From Micromonosporaceae bacterium (GTDB taxonomy: Bacteria; Actinomycetota; Actinomycetes; Mycobacteriales; Micromonosporaceae), in the NCBI GenBank assembly GCA_019689695.1, contig JADGHA010000122.1, positions 1 to 10,041 of the forward strand: a DNA stretch of 10,041 bases. Direction: 5' to 3'. Below the pieces are notes generated by a model. The model was not told the origin of the DNA, did no database searches, and saw nothing but the letters and a program-made list of their open reading frames with translations. Shown in pieces: positions 1 to 6,114 of this stretch. Position numbers and translations under genes: made by a program. How positions within the stretch are numbered: the stretch's first letter is position 1; every line of letters begins with the position of its first letter.

Positions 1-34
1 CCAGCGACCCCGCCCCCCAGCCATGCCAGCGACC

Positions 35-77
35 TGACGCGGCGGGGTGTGCCCGTGCCGGCAGATCCGCCGCGTCA
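35..77. repeat. Inverted repeat, 11-bp perfect stem
   Basis: Bases 35-45 (TGACGCGGCGG) are perfectly complementary to 67-77 (CCGCCGCGTCA), leaving a 21-nt loop that contains the small palindrome TGCCGGCA (56-63). There is no T-rich tail on the plus side. It could be a terminator of a gene to the left of the window, or a structured leader ahead of the first CDS. The role is not established; the pairing itself is certain. Confidence 0.55.
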
Positions 78-209
78 ACGCCACCGATCGACCGTTGCGC
101 AGCCGGGCCGCTGCCCCACGCCGCCGGGAACGATGTGCCCGGTCGCTGCCGCGCCACCACGTCCATTCTTGATTGCCCGCCCGGCCCGCGTCTGCCTACC
201 GTCGCCCGC

Positions 210-1058
210 GTGCCCGACGAAGAGCAGCACGACCTGCACGTCCTCCTGAAGGTCCTGGCGACGATCGACCCGTGGCTCGGGCTGGTGGGCTCAGACGAGC
301 CGTCCGCCCCGTGGGCAGTTCAGCCGCGCAGCCCGCTGTCCACCGACGACGTACGAACCCACCCTTACCGGGTCAGCCACCGGGCATGGATGGCCATCAC
401 CCCCGCTGTGGACTTCCTGGCGTGCCTGCGCGGCAGCATCATCGGCGCCCGGCAGCAAGATCAGCTCACTGTGCGGTTGCACTCCTACGCCCAAGCCGGG
501 TTGGTCCGCGGCGCGTTGGAGAACGCCTGCTGCGCGGTGTGGCTACTCGCCCCGCCGAGGATGGAACGGATCACCAACCGGCTGGCGCTGGAGTGGAAAG
601 AACTCAAACCGGCCTACCGGTTGCGGGAGTTGGCCGGCAGCCCACCACCTCGCACCATCGAGCAACGCCAGCAGCAACTCGTGGATCTCCTCCTCGCCGC
701 GCACGCCGCAGCGACCCCGACCGGTCAGTCTCCGGCGGTCGCCGACGACGCCACGGCCCGCAAGGTTCTGCGAAACCTCGACTACGCGAGCATCGCACGG
801 CGAGCCGGCGAACTGTCCGGCGCCGGCGCGGACGCGACCGAAGCCGCGTGGCGAATGTGCAGCGCCCTCGCCCACGGCGACGCCAGCGCGACCATCGGCC
901 TACTCAACACCGAGGTCGTCCAACAGGTCGCGCCGGGCATCAGCCTCACCCGCGTATCCGCACAGGTGAAGCTGCTGGTGACCGCCACTGCGATTGCCTG
1001 CGGGATGGTCTCCCGTGCCTTTCGGCTCCTTCAGGAGCGCGGTAGGCCACCGTACTGA
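210..1058 (+). CDS. Uncharacterised actinobacterial protein with HEPN-like R-x6-H motif
   Basis: I recognise no named family. The frame is open from GTG 135; I prefer GTG 210 (MPDEEQHDLHVLL) because the 25 residues before it are Cys/Pro-rich and look non-coding. Neither start has a clear ribosome site, so 135 stays possible (307 aa versus 282 aa). Numbering from 210, residues 100-115 hold RGALENACCAVWLL, an amphipathic helix motif (R-x3-E-x6-W), and residues 214-224 hold WRMCSALAHGD, i.e. R215-x6-H222 followed by Gly. From memory, many uncharacterised actinobacterial proteins pair such an 'ALExA..A.WLL' helix with a 'WR..S..AHG' motif; R-x4-6-H is the signature of HEPN domains, often RNases in defence or toxin systems. 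No signal peptide or clear membrane segment is seen. The following gene shares the first motif. Function is unknown and the HEPN link is inference. Confidence 0.72.
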   Translation: MPDEEQHDLHVLLKVLATIDPWLGLVGSDEPSAPWAVQPRSPLSTDDVRTHPYRVSHRAWMAITPAVDFLACLRGSIIGARQQDQLTVRLHSYAQAGLVRGALENACCAVWLLAPPRMERITNRLALEWKELKPAYRLRELAGSPPPRTIEQRQQQLVDLLLAAHAAATPTGQSPAVADDATARKVLRNLDYASIARRAGELSGAGADATEAAWRMCSALAHGDASATIGLLNTEVVQQVAPGISLTRVSAQVKLLVTATAIACGMVSRAFRLLQERGRPPY

Positions 1059-1085
1059 CCTGATCTCGGCGGGTTTGTCGCCGGT

Positions 1086-1110
1086 TCCCCGCGTTGCGAG
1101 GTTGCGGGGA
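1086..1110. terminator. Terminator-like hairpin between the two hypothetical genes
   Basis: TCCCCGC (1086-1092) pairs perfectly with GCGGGGA (1104-1110) across an 11-nt loop, 27 bp after the stop of the first gene. There is no T-run afterwards, so it is at best a weak or factor-dependent terminator. It argues mildly that the two genes are not one simple operon. Confidence 0.35.
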
Positions 1111-1157
1111 GAGCCGATAATTCACAGATCGAGGTGTGGCGGACCTGAGATGCTGTC

Positions 1158-1946
1158 ATGCCGTGGTACCCATCGTTCTCGCTAATCGCCCGAGTGGTCC
1201 TGCGCGGCGTGCTGCCGTACCCGGACCTCCCGCGCCGCATCCGCGTCCGGCGCCGCGCCCGTGACCTCGCAACCCGCGACCCGTTGCCGACCGACGAGAC
1301 GGCCATGACCGGGTTGGACTACGCGCGGTTGGCACTGCTGCGGTCGCTGTGGTCGCAGCGCGAGACCCGCCGCGCCGTACGGGGCCGGCAGTGGGAAGCC
1401 GCCGCACTGTCGGCGCGGACCTCGATGGAGACGTGCATTCTTGGCCTGTGGTGCCTGCACCACCCCGACGCCGCCACCAAGCTGCGCCCGTCCGAGATCC
1501 GCACCACTCCGGCCATGCTCAGCTTCCTGTCCAGCACCGGAATCGTCCCCGACGCCGTGATCCGCCAAGCCGTGCGTGAACTCGGCGAGCCGCGGACGCT
1601 ACCCCCGGTGCGAGCCATGACCAAGCAGATCGACGCCAAGCCCGGCGCCGGCCTGGCGATAGCTCACGCCGGACGGGTACCGCCACCCATGCTCGCCATC
1701 ATCGGCAAAGGACTGATCCGACCGCTCGCTGTCACCGACCTCATCCACACGCCGAAGCAGGCGCGCGACATCCGCGTCAACCTGGCCGGCACCCGGCCGG
1801 ACGAGGCGGCAGCCGAACGCCAACGGCGGGCGCGCGACCTGTACGACACTGTGCTCGCCCGGCTCGACCTCGACCTGCCACCCGAGGCCCTGAAGCCCGT
1901 CGTCGACTACCTCGTCACGAAAGTCCTCGCCGAATGGGACACATAG
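1158..1946 (+). CDS. Uncharacterised protein sharing a motif with upstream gene; 3' end at a recombination junction
   Basis: A 262-residue protein of unknown function. ATG 1158 is the outermost start; ATG 1305 (MTGLDYARL) is an alternative that would drop an Arg-rich 49-residue N-terminus, and neither has a strong ribosome site. Residues 87-99 (RTSMETCILGLWC) reproduce the R-x3-E-x6-W spacing of the upstream protein, which suggests a distant paralogue or the same fold. No R-x6-H motif with following Gly is seen; the nearest arrangement is R188...H197. The last codon and the TAG lie in a 36-bp segment that, on the opposite strand, encodes the radical SAM motif NPYRGCTHACTY. The C-terminus may therefore have been created by recombination and the protein may be truncated. 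No transmembrane or signal segment is evident. Confidence 0.68.
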   Translation: MPWYPSFSLIARVVLRGVLPYPDLPRRIRVRRRARDLATRDPLPTDETAMTGLDYARLALLRSLWSQRETRRAVRGRQWEAAALSARTSMETCILGLWCLHHPDAATKLRPSEIRTTPAMLSFLSSTGIVPDAVIRQAVRELGEPRTLPPVRAMTKQIDAKPGAGLAIAHAGRVPPPMLAIIGKGLIRPLAVTDLIHTPKQARDIRVNLAGTRPDEAAAERQRRARDLYDTVLARLDLDLPPEALKPVVDYLVTKVLAEWDT

Positions 1947-1978
1947 GTGCAAGCGTGCGTGCAGCCGCGGTACGGGTT
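1943..1978 (-). pseudogene. Fragment of Rv2578c-like radical SAM gene (cluster-binding motif only)
   Basis: On the minus strand, 1978 down to 1943 encode NPYRGCTHACTY. This is the conserved start of the Cx3CxxC iron-sulfur motif of the Rv2578c/PA0069-like radical SAM family, normally continuing with Cys-Phe-Ala-Arg. Here the reading changes to VSHSARTF right after the Tyr, so the third Cys is missing. On the other side only a Val before the Asn still resembles the family. Twelve consecutive signature residues are very unlikely by chance. The fragment overlaps the stop codon of the plus-strand gene. It is a gene scrap, or an attachment-site-sized piece left by recombination, and not a functional gene. 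Confidence 0.6.
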
Positions 1979-2344
1979 GACCGAGGCCGCAAGCACCACG
2001 CACCCGGCCCCAGACCCTAATGTAGTTGTCCCAGCGCCAGGTGCGGGGGATGAGCGCGTTGTCGAGCCCGCCCGCAGTCGATCGACCCAACGAAGCGTGA
2101 CACCAGGCCTATGTGCGGCCTGGCGTGCGCGTTGCCTGCGCAGAGCGTCTCGCTGGCCCGGGCGACCGGGCTGATCGTCGGGGTGGAGATCGGCGCGGCT
2201 GTGGGCGGTTTGATCATGGAGCGCCTCCGGCACGTGCGCCAGCGGCGTTCGGACCCCCAACGGACTCAAGAAGACTTCCGTGCCGGGCGATGCCGCCGCG
2301 TGTCGACCGGTGTCGGCTGGTGCCAAGGGCTACCGGAAGCTACA
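1979..2344. other. Gene-poor stretch with hairpin and coding-like fragment
   Basis: I see no complete gene here. A perfect 7-bp hairpin (CCAGGCC 2103-2109 with GGCCTGG 2117-2123) is present. From about 2111 to 2280 the plus frame has coding-like third positions and reads a possible membrane segment (ATGLIVGVEIGAAVGGLI, about 2162-2215) followed by a basic stretch. That frame has no good start signal and later runs antisense through the tRNA, so I do not call it a gene. On the minus strand around 2030-2070 a short RWDNY-containing reading is seen, without further family resemblance. The stretch looks like decayed mobile or genomic-island DNA. Confidence 0.4.
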
Positions 2345-2364
2345 GATCACCCATCGATCACCCA
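2345..2364. repeat. Tandem 9-bp direct repeat near tRNA 3' end
   Basis: GATCACCCA occurs at 2345-2353 and again at 2356-2364, an 11-bp period, 71-90 bp beyond the tRNA 3' end. Just after it, GTCCA/TGGAC form a short inverted repeat (2368-2380). Short direct repeats close to a tRNA attachment site are typical of integrase arm-type or excisionase sites, but no integrase gene is in the window, so this assignment is inference. Confidence 0.4.
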
Positions 2365-2434
2365 AGCGTCCACGATGGACATGAATGAGGCTCCGATCCG
2401 GCAAGAAAAGCCAGGTCAGAGCCTTGATCACTTG

Positions 2435-2507
2435 TGCGCCGCCAGGGACTCGAACCCCGAACCCGCGGATTAAGAGTCCGCTGCTCTGCCAGTTGAGCTA
2501 GCGGCGC
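2435..2507 (-). tRNA. tRNA-Lys(CTT)
   Basis: The minus strand folds into a complete 73-nt cloverleaf. The acceptor stem GCGCCGC/GCGGCGC has 7 bp with discriminator A. The D arm is GCTC/GAGC, the anticodon stem GCGGA/TCCGC with loop CTCTTAA (anticodon CTT, lysine AAG codons), the variable loop 5 nt, and the T arm CGGGG/CCCTG with loop TTCGAGT and one G-T pair. The 3' CCA is not encoded (ACAA follows on the minus strand), so it would be added after transcription. The 3' end faces the accessory region on the left, which is the orientation in which tRNA-targeting integrative elements insert. No second copy of the tRNA 3' end is visible in the window. Confidence 0.95.
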
Positions 2508-2525
2508 TCGCCGGCAACGCGAAGA

Positions 2526-2556
2526 ACGATAGCACGGCGGGCGAGCCACCCTCCAA
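2526..2556 (-). promoter_or_regulatory. Candidate tRNA-Lys promoter
   Basis: Reading the minus strand, TTGGAG (2556-2551) is a weak -35 and TGCTATCGT (2534-2526) an extended -10 (TGn plus TATCGT), 19 bp apart. This puts transcription start near 2519, about 12 nt before the mature tRNA 5' end, which is a plausible leader. The -35 is poor and the spacing slightly long. Confidence 0.4.
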
Positions 2557-2773
2557 CCCGTTCCCCGGCCCTGCGGCAGGAGCCGTGAAGCCGGCCGGAA
2601 GATCCAACCAATCCTCGGTCTTCCCTTGTCACCTGCCCCGTATGTAAGCTGCCGAAACAGTACGGACGCCCGATAGGTCCGATCTCTCGGCCCAGGTGAG
2701 GGAAGAGCCTGCTCATGGAAGCATCCGTCGGGTGCCACGCGGCACGCGGCAGCCGCGCCCCGCGCCAGCCGTC
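2557..2773. other. Intergenic region, no gene seen
   Basis: Between the tRNA promoter and the ABC operon's operator candidate I find no convincing gene on either strand. Readings here lack ribosome sites and coding-like codon use, and I recognise no riboswitch consensus. Confidence 0.4.
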
Positions 2774-2794
2774 TGATCGATTACGTAACGATCA
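2774..2794. promoter_or_regulatory. Near-palindromic operator candidate upstream of sugar ABC operon
   Basis: Arms TGATCG (2774-2779) and CGATCA (2789-2794) are exact inverted repeats flanking the 8-bp palindrome TTACGTAA (2781-2788), with one extra A at 2780 breaking full symmetry. A ~20-bp inverted repeat with a central CG about 130 bp before a sugar-binding-protein gene is what a LacI- or GntR-type repressor site looks like. The sequence is unlike the CebR/CelR box found before the cellulase, so a different regulator is likely. No regulator gene lies in the window. Confidence 0.45.
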
Positions 2795-2806
2795 CCATCG
2801 CAACCT

Positions 2807-2826
2807 CGACGGGCGGCCGCCCGTCG
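2807..2826. repeat. Perfect 20-bp GC palindrome in operon leader
   Basis: CGACGGGCGG (2807-2816) is immediately followed by its exact reverse complement (2817-2826); the centre contains GCGGCCGC. It lies about 98 bp before the solute-binding-protein start and 12 bp after the operator candidate. It could be a second protein-binding site or, if transcribed, a very stable hairpin in the leader. There is no T tail, so a simple terminator is unlikely. Confidence 0.45.
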
Positions 2827-2924
2827 TCTCATGATCACTAATACGCCGGCCGCGCCCAACGTCGGGCACGGCGGGCCGCCGTCTCCCTCGGTCCTTCCGT
2901 CCACACTCACGCCGGAGGCGCGAC

Positions 2925-4220
2925 ATGATCACCCCCGATCACCCCACCCGCCGTACGATCCTGCGTGGCGCCGGGCTCGGCGCCGCCGCGTTCGCCGTGC
3001 CGGCCCTCTCCGCCGCGCTCGCCGGTTGCGACAAGCCGGACGAGGGTGGCAGTGGCGGCAGCGGCGGCGGCACGGTCACCTTCGGGTCCAACTACTCCGA
3101 CGAGGTGCCCAAGAAGGCGATCGCCGAGGTCCTGGCCAAGTCCGGCCAGGACGTCAAGATCAACACCGTCGACCACAACACCTTCCAGGAGAACATCACC
3201 CGCTACCTGCAGGCCACGCCGGACGACGTGTTCACCTGGTTCGCCGGATACCGGATGCAGTTCTTCGCCGCGCAGGGCTTCGCCACCGACATCAGCGACG
3301 TGTGGACGGAGATCGGCGCCGACTTCTCCGACGCCATGAAGGCCGCGTCGACCGGGGAGGACGGCAAGCAGTACTTCGTGCCGTTCTACTACTACCCCTG
3401 GGCGGTCTTCTACCGGAAGAGCGTGTTCGAGTCCAAGGGGTACCAGATCCCGAAGACCTGGGATGAGTACAAGGCGCTGGCCGCGAAGATGAAGGCCGAC
3501 GGCCTGACCCCGATCGCGCTGGGGAACAAGGACGGCTGGCCGGCGATGGGCACCTTCGACTACATCAACATGCGGCTGAACGGGTACGACTTCCACGTCA
3601 GCCTGATGGCCGGCAAGGAGTCCTGGGAGGACCCGAAAGTCAAGCAGGTGTTCAGCCTGTGGCAGGAGATCCTCCCGTACTGCCAGTCCGGGGCGAACGG
3701 ACGCACCTGGCAGGAGGCGGCGCAGAGCCTGGTGGCCAAGCAGACCGGCATGTACGTGCTCGGCATGTTCGTCGGCCAGCAGTTCCCCGCCTCCGACGCG
3801 GCGGACCTGGACTACTTCCCGTTCCCGCAGATCGCCGAGGAGCACGGGCAGGACTCGGTCGAGGCGCCCATCGACGGGTTCATGGTCTCGGCGAAGGCGA
3901 AGAACGTGGACGGCGCCAAGAAGCTGGTCAAGTACCTGGCCAGCCCCGAGGCGCAGAACCTCTACGCCAAGGGCGACCCGAACAACGTGGCCACCAACAA
4001 GCGGGCCGACACCAGCGGCTACAGCGCGCTGCAGAAGAAGGCCGCGGAGCTGGTCGGCTCCGCCAAGCACATCTCCCAGTTCCTGGACCGCGACACCCGG
4101 CCGGATTTCGCCTCGACCGTGATGATCCCGTCCCTGCAGAGCTTCCTGAACAACCCCAAGGACGTCGACGGGCTGGTCAAGCAGATCGAGGGGCAGAAGA
4201 AGACGATCTTCACCTCGTGA
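2925..4220 (+). CDS. Carbohydrate ABC transporter, solute-binding lipoprotein (Tat-type signal)
   Basis: Extracellular sugar-binding lipoprotein of a CUT1-type importer (bacterial extracellular solute-binding family 1/8), 431 aa, normal family length. ATG 2925 is supported by GGAGG at 2914-2918 with a 6-nt spacer. The N-terminus has a twin-arginine motif (R9-R10 in TRRTILRG), a hydrophobic segment at about 16-33 and the lipobox LAGC with Cys35, so it should be Tat-exported and lipid-anchored to the outer membrane face. A flexible Gly/Ser stretch follows to about residue 49. The rest has typical family features: aromatic-rich GKQYFVPFYYYPWAVFYRKS near 146-165, the TWDEYKALAAKMKADG region, and near the C-terminus GAKKLVKYLASPEAQNLY. 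It is the first gene of a three-gene operon with two permeases. The ligand cannot be read from sequence; cello-oligosaccharides are possible given the nearby cellulase, but this is inference. Confidence 0.93.
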   Translation: MITPDHPTRRTILRGAGLGAAAFAVPALSAALAGCDKPDEGGSGGSGGGTVTFGSNYSDEVPKKAIAEVLAKSGQDVKINTVDHNTFQENITRYLQATPDDVFTWFAGYRMQFFAAQGFATDISDVWTEIGADFSDAMKAASTGEDGKQYFVPFYYYPWAVFYRKSVFESKGYQIPKTWDEYKALAAKMKADGLTPIALGNKDGWPAMGTFDYINMRLNGYDFHVSLMAGKESWEDPKVKQVFSLWQEILPYCQSGANGRTWQEAAQSLVAKQTGMYVLGMFVGQQFPASDAADLDYFPFPQIAEEHGQDSVEAPIDGFMVSAKAKNVDGAKKLVKYLASPEAQNLYAKGDPNNVATNKRADTSGYSALQKKAAELVGSAKHISQFLDRDTRPDFASTVMIPSLQSFLNNPKDVDGLVKQIEGQKKTIFTS

Positions 4221-4230
4221 GCGGACGACC

Positions 4231-5157
4231 ATGACCATCACCGCCCGCCCGCCGGCACCGCGGACCACCCCGCGGCGCCGGCGGGTCATCCGGTTCACGC
4301 CCCGCGATATCGCGGTCATCGGGCTGCTGCTCGGCATCCCCGTCGTGCTCGACGTGGCGCTGATCTGGGGGCCGACGCTGGCCTCGGTGGCGCTGTCGTT
4401 CACCTCGTGGAACGGGGTCACCGACATCAAGCCGGTGGGGCTGGACAACTACCACAACATCGTCAGCAACTACCCGCCGTTCTGGCCGGCGGTCCGGCAC
4501 AACCTGGTTTGGCTGCTGTTCCTCGGCGTGGTGGCGACCCCGCTCGGCCTGTTCTTCGCGGTCCTGCTGGACAAGCAGATCCGGTTCAGCCGCTTCTACC
4601 AGACGGCCATCTACCTGCCCGTCGTCCTCTCGCTCGCGGTCATCGGGTTCATCGCCCAGCTGCTGTACTCCCGCGACTACGGCGCCGTTAACGCGGCGCT
4701 CGGGCGTACCGACAATCCCATCGACTGGATCGGCGATCCGTCCATCAACCTGTGGTCGGTGCTGGTGCTGGTCGGCTGGCGGCACGTCGGGTACGTGATG
4801 CTGCTCTACCTGGCCGGGCTGAAGGCGGTCGACCCGTCGTTGAAGGAGGCGGCGGCGATCGACGGCGCGAACGAGGCGCAGACCTTCTTCCGCGTGGTGT
4901 TCCCGGCCCTGCGGCCGGTCAACATCCTGATCCTGGTCATCACCGTCATCGAGGCGCTGCGGGCGTTCGACGTCGTCTACGCGATCAACCGTGGCCGCAA
5001 CGGCCTGGAGCTGCTGTCTGTGCTGATCACGGACAACATCGTCGGGGAAGCCAGCCGGATCGGCTTCGGCTCGGCGATCGCGGTCATCCTGCTGCTCATC
5101 TCGTTGATCTTCATCGTCACCTACCTGCTGCAAGTCTTCCGGGAGGACCGGGCATGA
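4231..5157 (+). CDS. Carbohydrate ABC transporter permease (MalF/LacF-like, CUT1)
   Basis: Inner-membrane subunit of the sugar importer, 308 aa. It starts 10 bp after the binding-protein stop with only a weak purine stretch before ATG 4231, suggesting translational coupling. A basic N-terminus (RTTPRRRRVIRFTPRD) precedes the first membrane segment at about 27-47. Further segments are at about 91-112, 127-146, 173-198, 229-247 and 279-301, giving the usual six. The cytoplasmic EAA loop that docks onto the ATPase is clear at 206-226: EAAAIDGANEAQTFFRVVFP, matching the E-A-A-x3-G-x9-[IVF]-x-[LF]-P pattern. The GLDNYHNIV stretch after the first segment is typical of MalF-type partners. The stop overlaps the next gene by 4 bp. 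Confidence 0.95.
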   Translation: MTITARPPAPRTTPRRRRVIRFTPRDIAVIGLLLGIPVVLDVALIWGPTLASVALSFTSWNGVTDIKPVGLDNYHNIVSNYPPFWPAVRHNLVWLLFLGVVATPLGLFFAVLLDKQIRFSRFYQTAIYLPVVLSLAVIGFIAQLLYSRDYGAVNAALGRTDNPIDWIGDPSINLWSVLVLVGWRHVGYVMLLYLAGLKAVDPSLKEAAAIDGANEAQTFFRVVFPALRPVNILILVITVIEALRAFDVVYAINRGRNGLELLSVLITDNIVGEASRIGFGSAIAVILLLISLIFIVTYLLQVFREDRA

Positions 5158-6074
5158 CCACGACCACGCAAGCGCCGCCGGTCACCGTCCCGACTCGGCA
5201 GGCGGGATCCCGGCGGCGGGTGCGGCCGGCGCGCCTGGTCCTGCACGCCTTCCTCATCTGCGTCGCGGTGGGCTGGCTCGTCCCGCTGCTGCTGGCGGTG
5301 TACGCCTCGCTGCGCCCCTACGCCGAGACCGCCGCCCGGGGGTACTTCTCACTGCCGCACAAGCTGTCGTTCGACTACTACGTCGACGCCTGGCAGCGCG
5401 GCGGTCAACCCCGCTACTTCATCAACACGCTGCTGATCGCGGTGCCCTCGGTCCTGCTCACCCTGTTCTTCGCGTCGTTCGTGGCGTTCCTCATCTCCCG
5501 CCGACGGATCCGCTTCGGCAAGTTCCTGCTGATCGCCTTCACCGCCGGCAACCTGCTCCCGCAGCAGGTGCTCGCCACTCCGCTGTACGTGATGTACTCG
5601 AAGATCCCGCTGCCGTGGTGGATGAGCTGGCCGTCCGAGCTGCTCTACGACTCGTACTGGGGCGTCATCGCCATCCACGTCGCGTTCCAGACCGGCTTCT
5701 GCGTCTTCGTGCTGACCAACTACATGGACACGGTCCCGCAGGAGCTGGTGGAGGCGTCCATCGTGGACGGGGCCGGGGTCTGGCGGCAGTACTGGCACGT
5801 GATCCTGCCACTGGTCCGGCCGGCGCTCGGCGCGCTGGGCACGCTGGAGTTCGCCTGGATCTACAACGACTTCTTCTGGGCCGTGATCCTGATGTCCACA
5901 GGCGACAAGTTCCCGGTCACCAGTGCGCTGAACAATCTGCGATCGGTCTACTTCACCGACTACAACCTGCTCGCCGCCGGCTCGATCCTGGTCGCGCTGC
6001 CCACGCTGCTGGTGTTCTTCATCCTGCAGCGGCAGTTCATCTCCGGGCTCACGCTCGGCTCGACCAAGGGCTGA
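5154..6074 (+). CDS. Carbohydrate ABC transporter permease (MalG-like, CUT1)
   Basis: Second permease subunit, 306 aa. ATG 5154 overlaps the preceding TGA (ATGA), with GGAGGA at 5142-5147 and a 6-nt spacer, so start and coupling are both well supported. A basic, disordered N-terminus is followed by membrane segments at about 27-52, 87-114, 122-147, 168-189, 225-246 and 270-291. The EAA loop is at 200-220 (EASIVDGAGVWRQYWHVILP), and the C-terminus ends in the Gln-Arg-xxx-xGLTxGSxKG pattern common in MalG-type subunits. No ATPase gene follows, as in many actinobacterial sugar operons that use the shared MsiK ATPase; here the operon ends with convergent transcription. Confidence 0.95.
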   Translation: MTTTTQAPPVTVPTRQAGSRRRVRPARLVLHAFLICVAVGWLVPLLLAVYASLRPYAETAARGYFSLPHKLSFDYYVDAWQRGGQPRYFINTLLIAVPSVLLTLFFASFVAFLISRRRIRFGKFLLIAFTAGNLLPQQVLATPLYVMYSKIPLPWWMSWPSELLYDSYWGVIAIHVAFQTGFCVFVLTNYMDTVPQELVEASIVDGAGVWRQYWHVILPLVRPALGALGTLEFAWIYNDFFWAVILMSTGDKFPVTSALNNLRSVYFTDYNLLAAGSILVALPTLLVFFILQRQFISGLTLGSTKG

Positions 6075-6089
6075 GGCGCTCGCCCGAGA

Positions 6090-6113
6090 CCTCCCGACCC
6101 GGCACCGGGGAGG
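6090..6113. terminator. Candidate bidirectional terminator
   Basis: CCTCCC (6090-6095) pairs with GGGAGG (6108-6113) and encloses CCCGG-CA-CCGGG (6098-6109), which offers an alternative inner stem. It fills the 40-bp space between the convergent permease and the small membrane-protein gene, the expected position. No T-rich tail follows on either strand, so strength is uncertain. Confidence 0.4.
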
Positions 6114-6114
6114 A

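Noticed and set aside
994..1185. Short plus-strand open frame bridging the two unknown genes
   Set aside because: It overlaps the end of one gene and the start of the next in a different frame, crosses the hairpin at 1086-1110, and has no ribosome site or coding-like codon use.
2358..2738. Minus-strand open frame reading through the tRNA
   Set aside because: It is a chance frame: the tRNA sequence explains the segment reading PLAQLAEQRTLNPRVRGSSP, a familiar artefact of tRNA translation.
2907..4448. 513-codon open frame on the minus strand opposite the binding-protein gene
   Set aside because: It is the complementary shadow of GC-rich codons in the well-supported plus-strand gene. It has no ribosome site and no recognisable domains, and low-complexity Val/Gly/Arg content.
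4210..5133. 307-codon minus-strand frame opposite the first permease
   Set aside because: It is a shadow frame dominated by Asp, Gln and Arg. The plus strand carries an intact EAA loop and six membrane segments.
4752..5153. Upstream extension of the second permease to a start at 4752
   Set aside because: It would overlap most of the first permease in another frame. ATG 5154 has GGAGGA at good spacing and the classic ATGA overlap.
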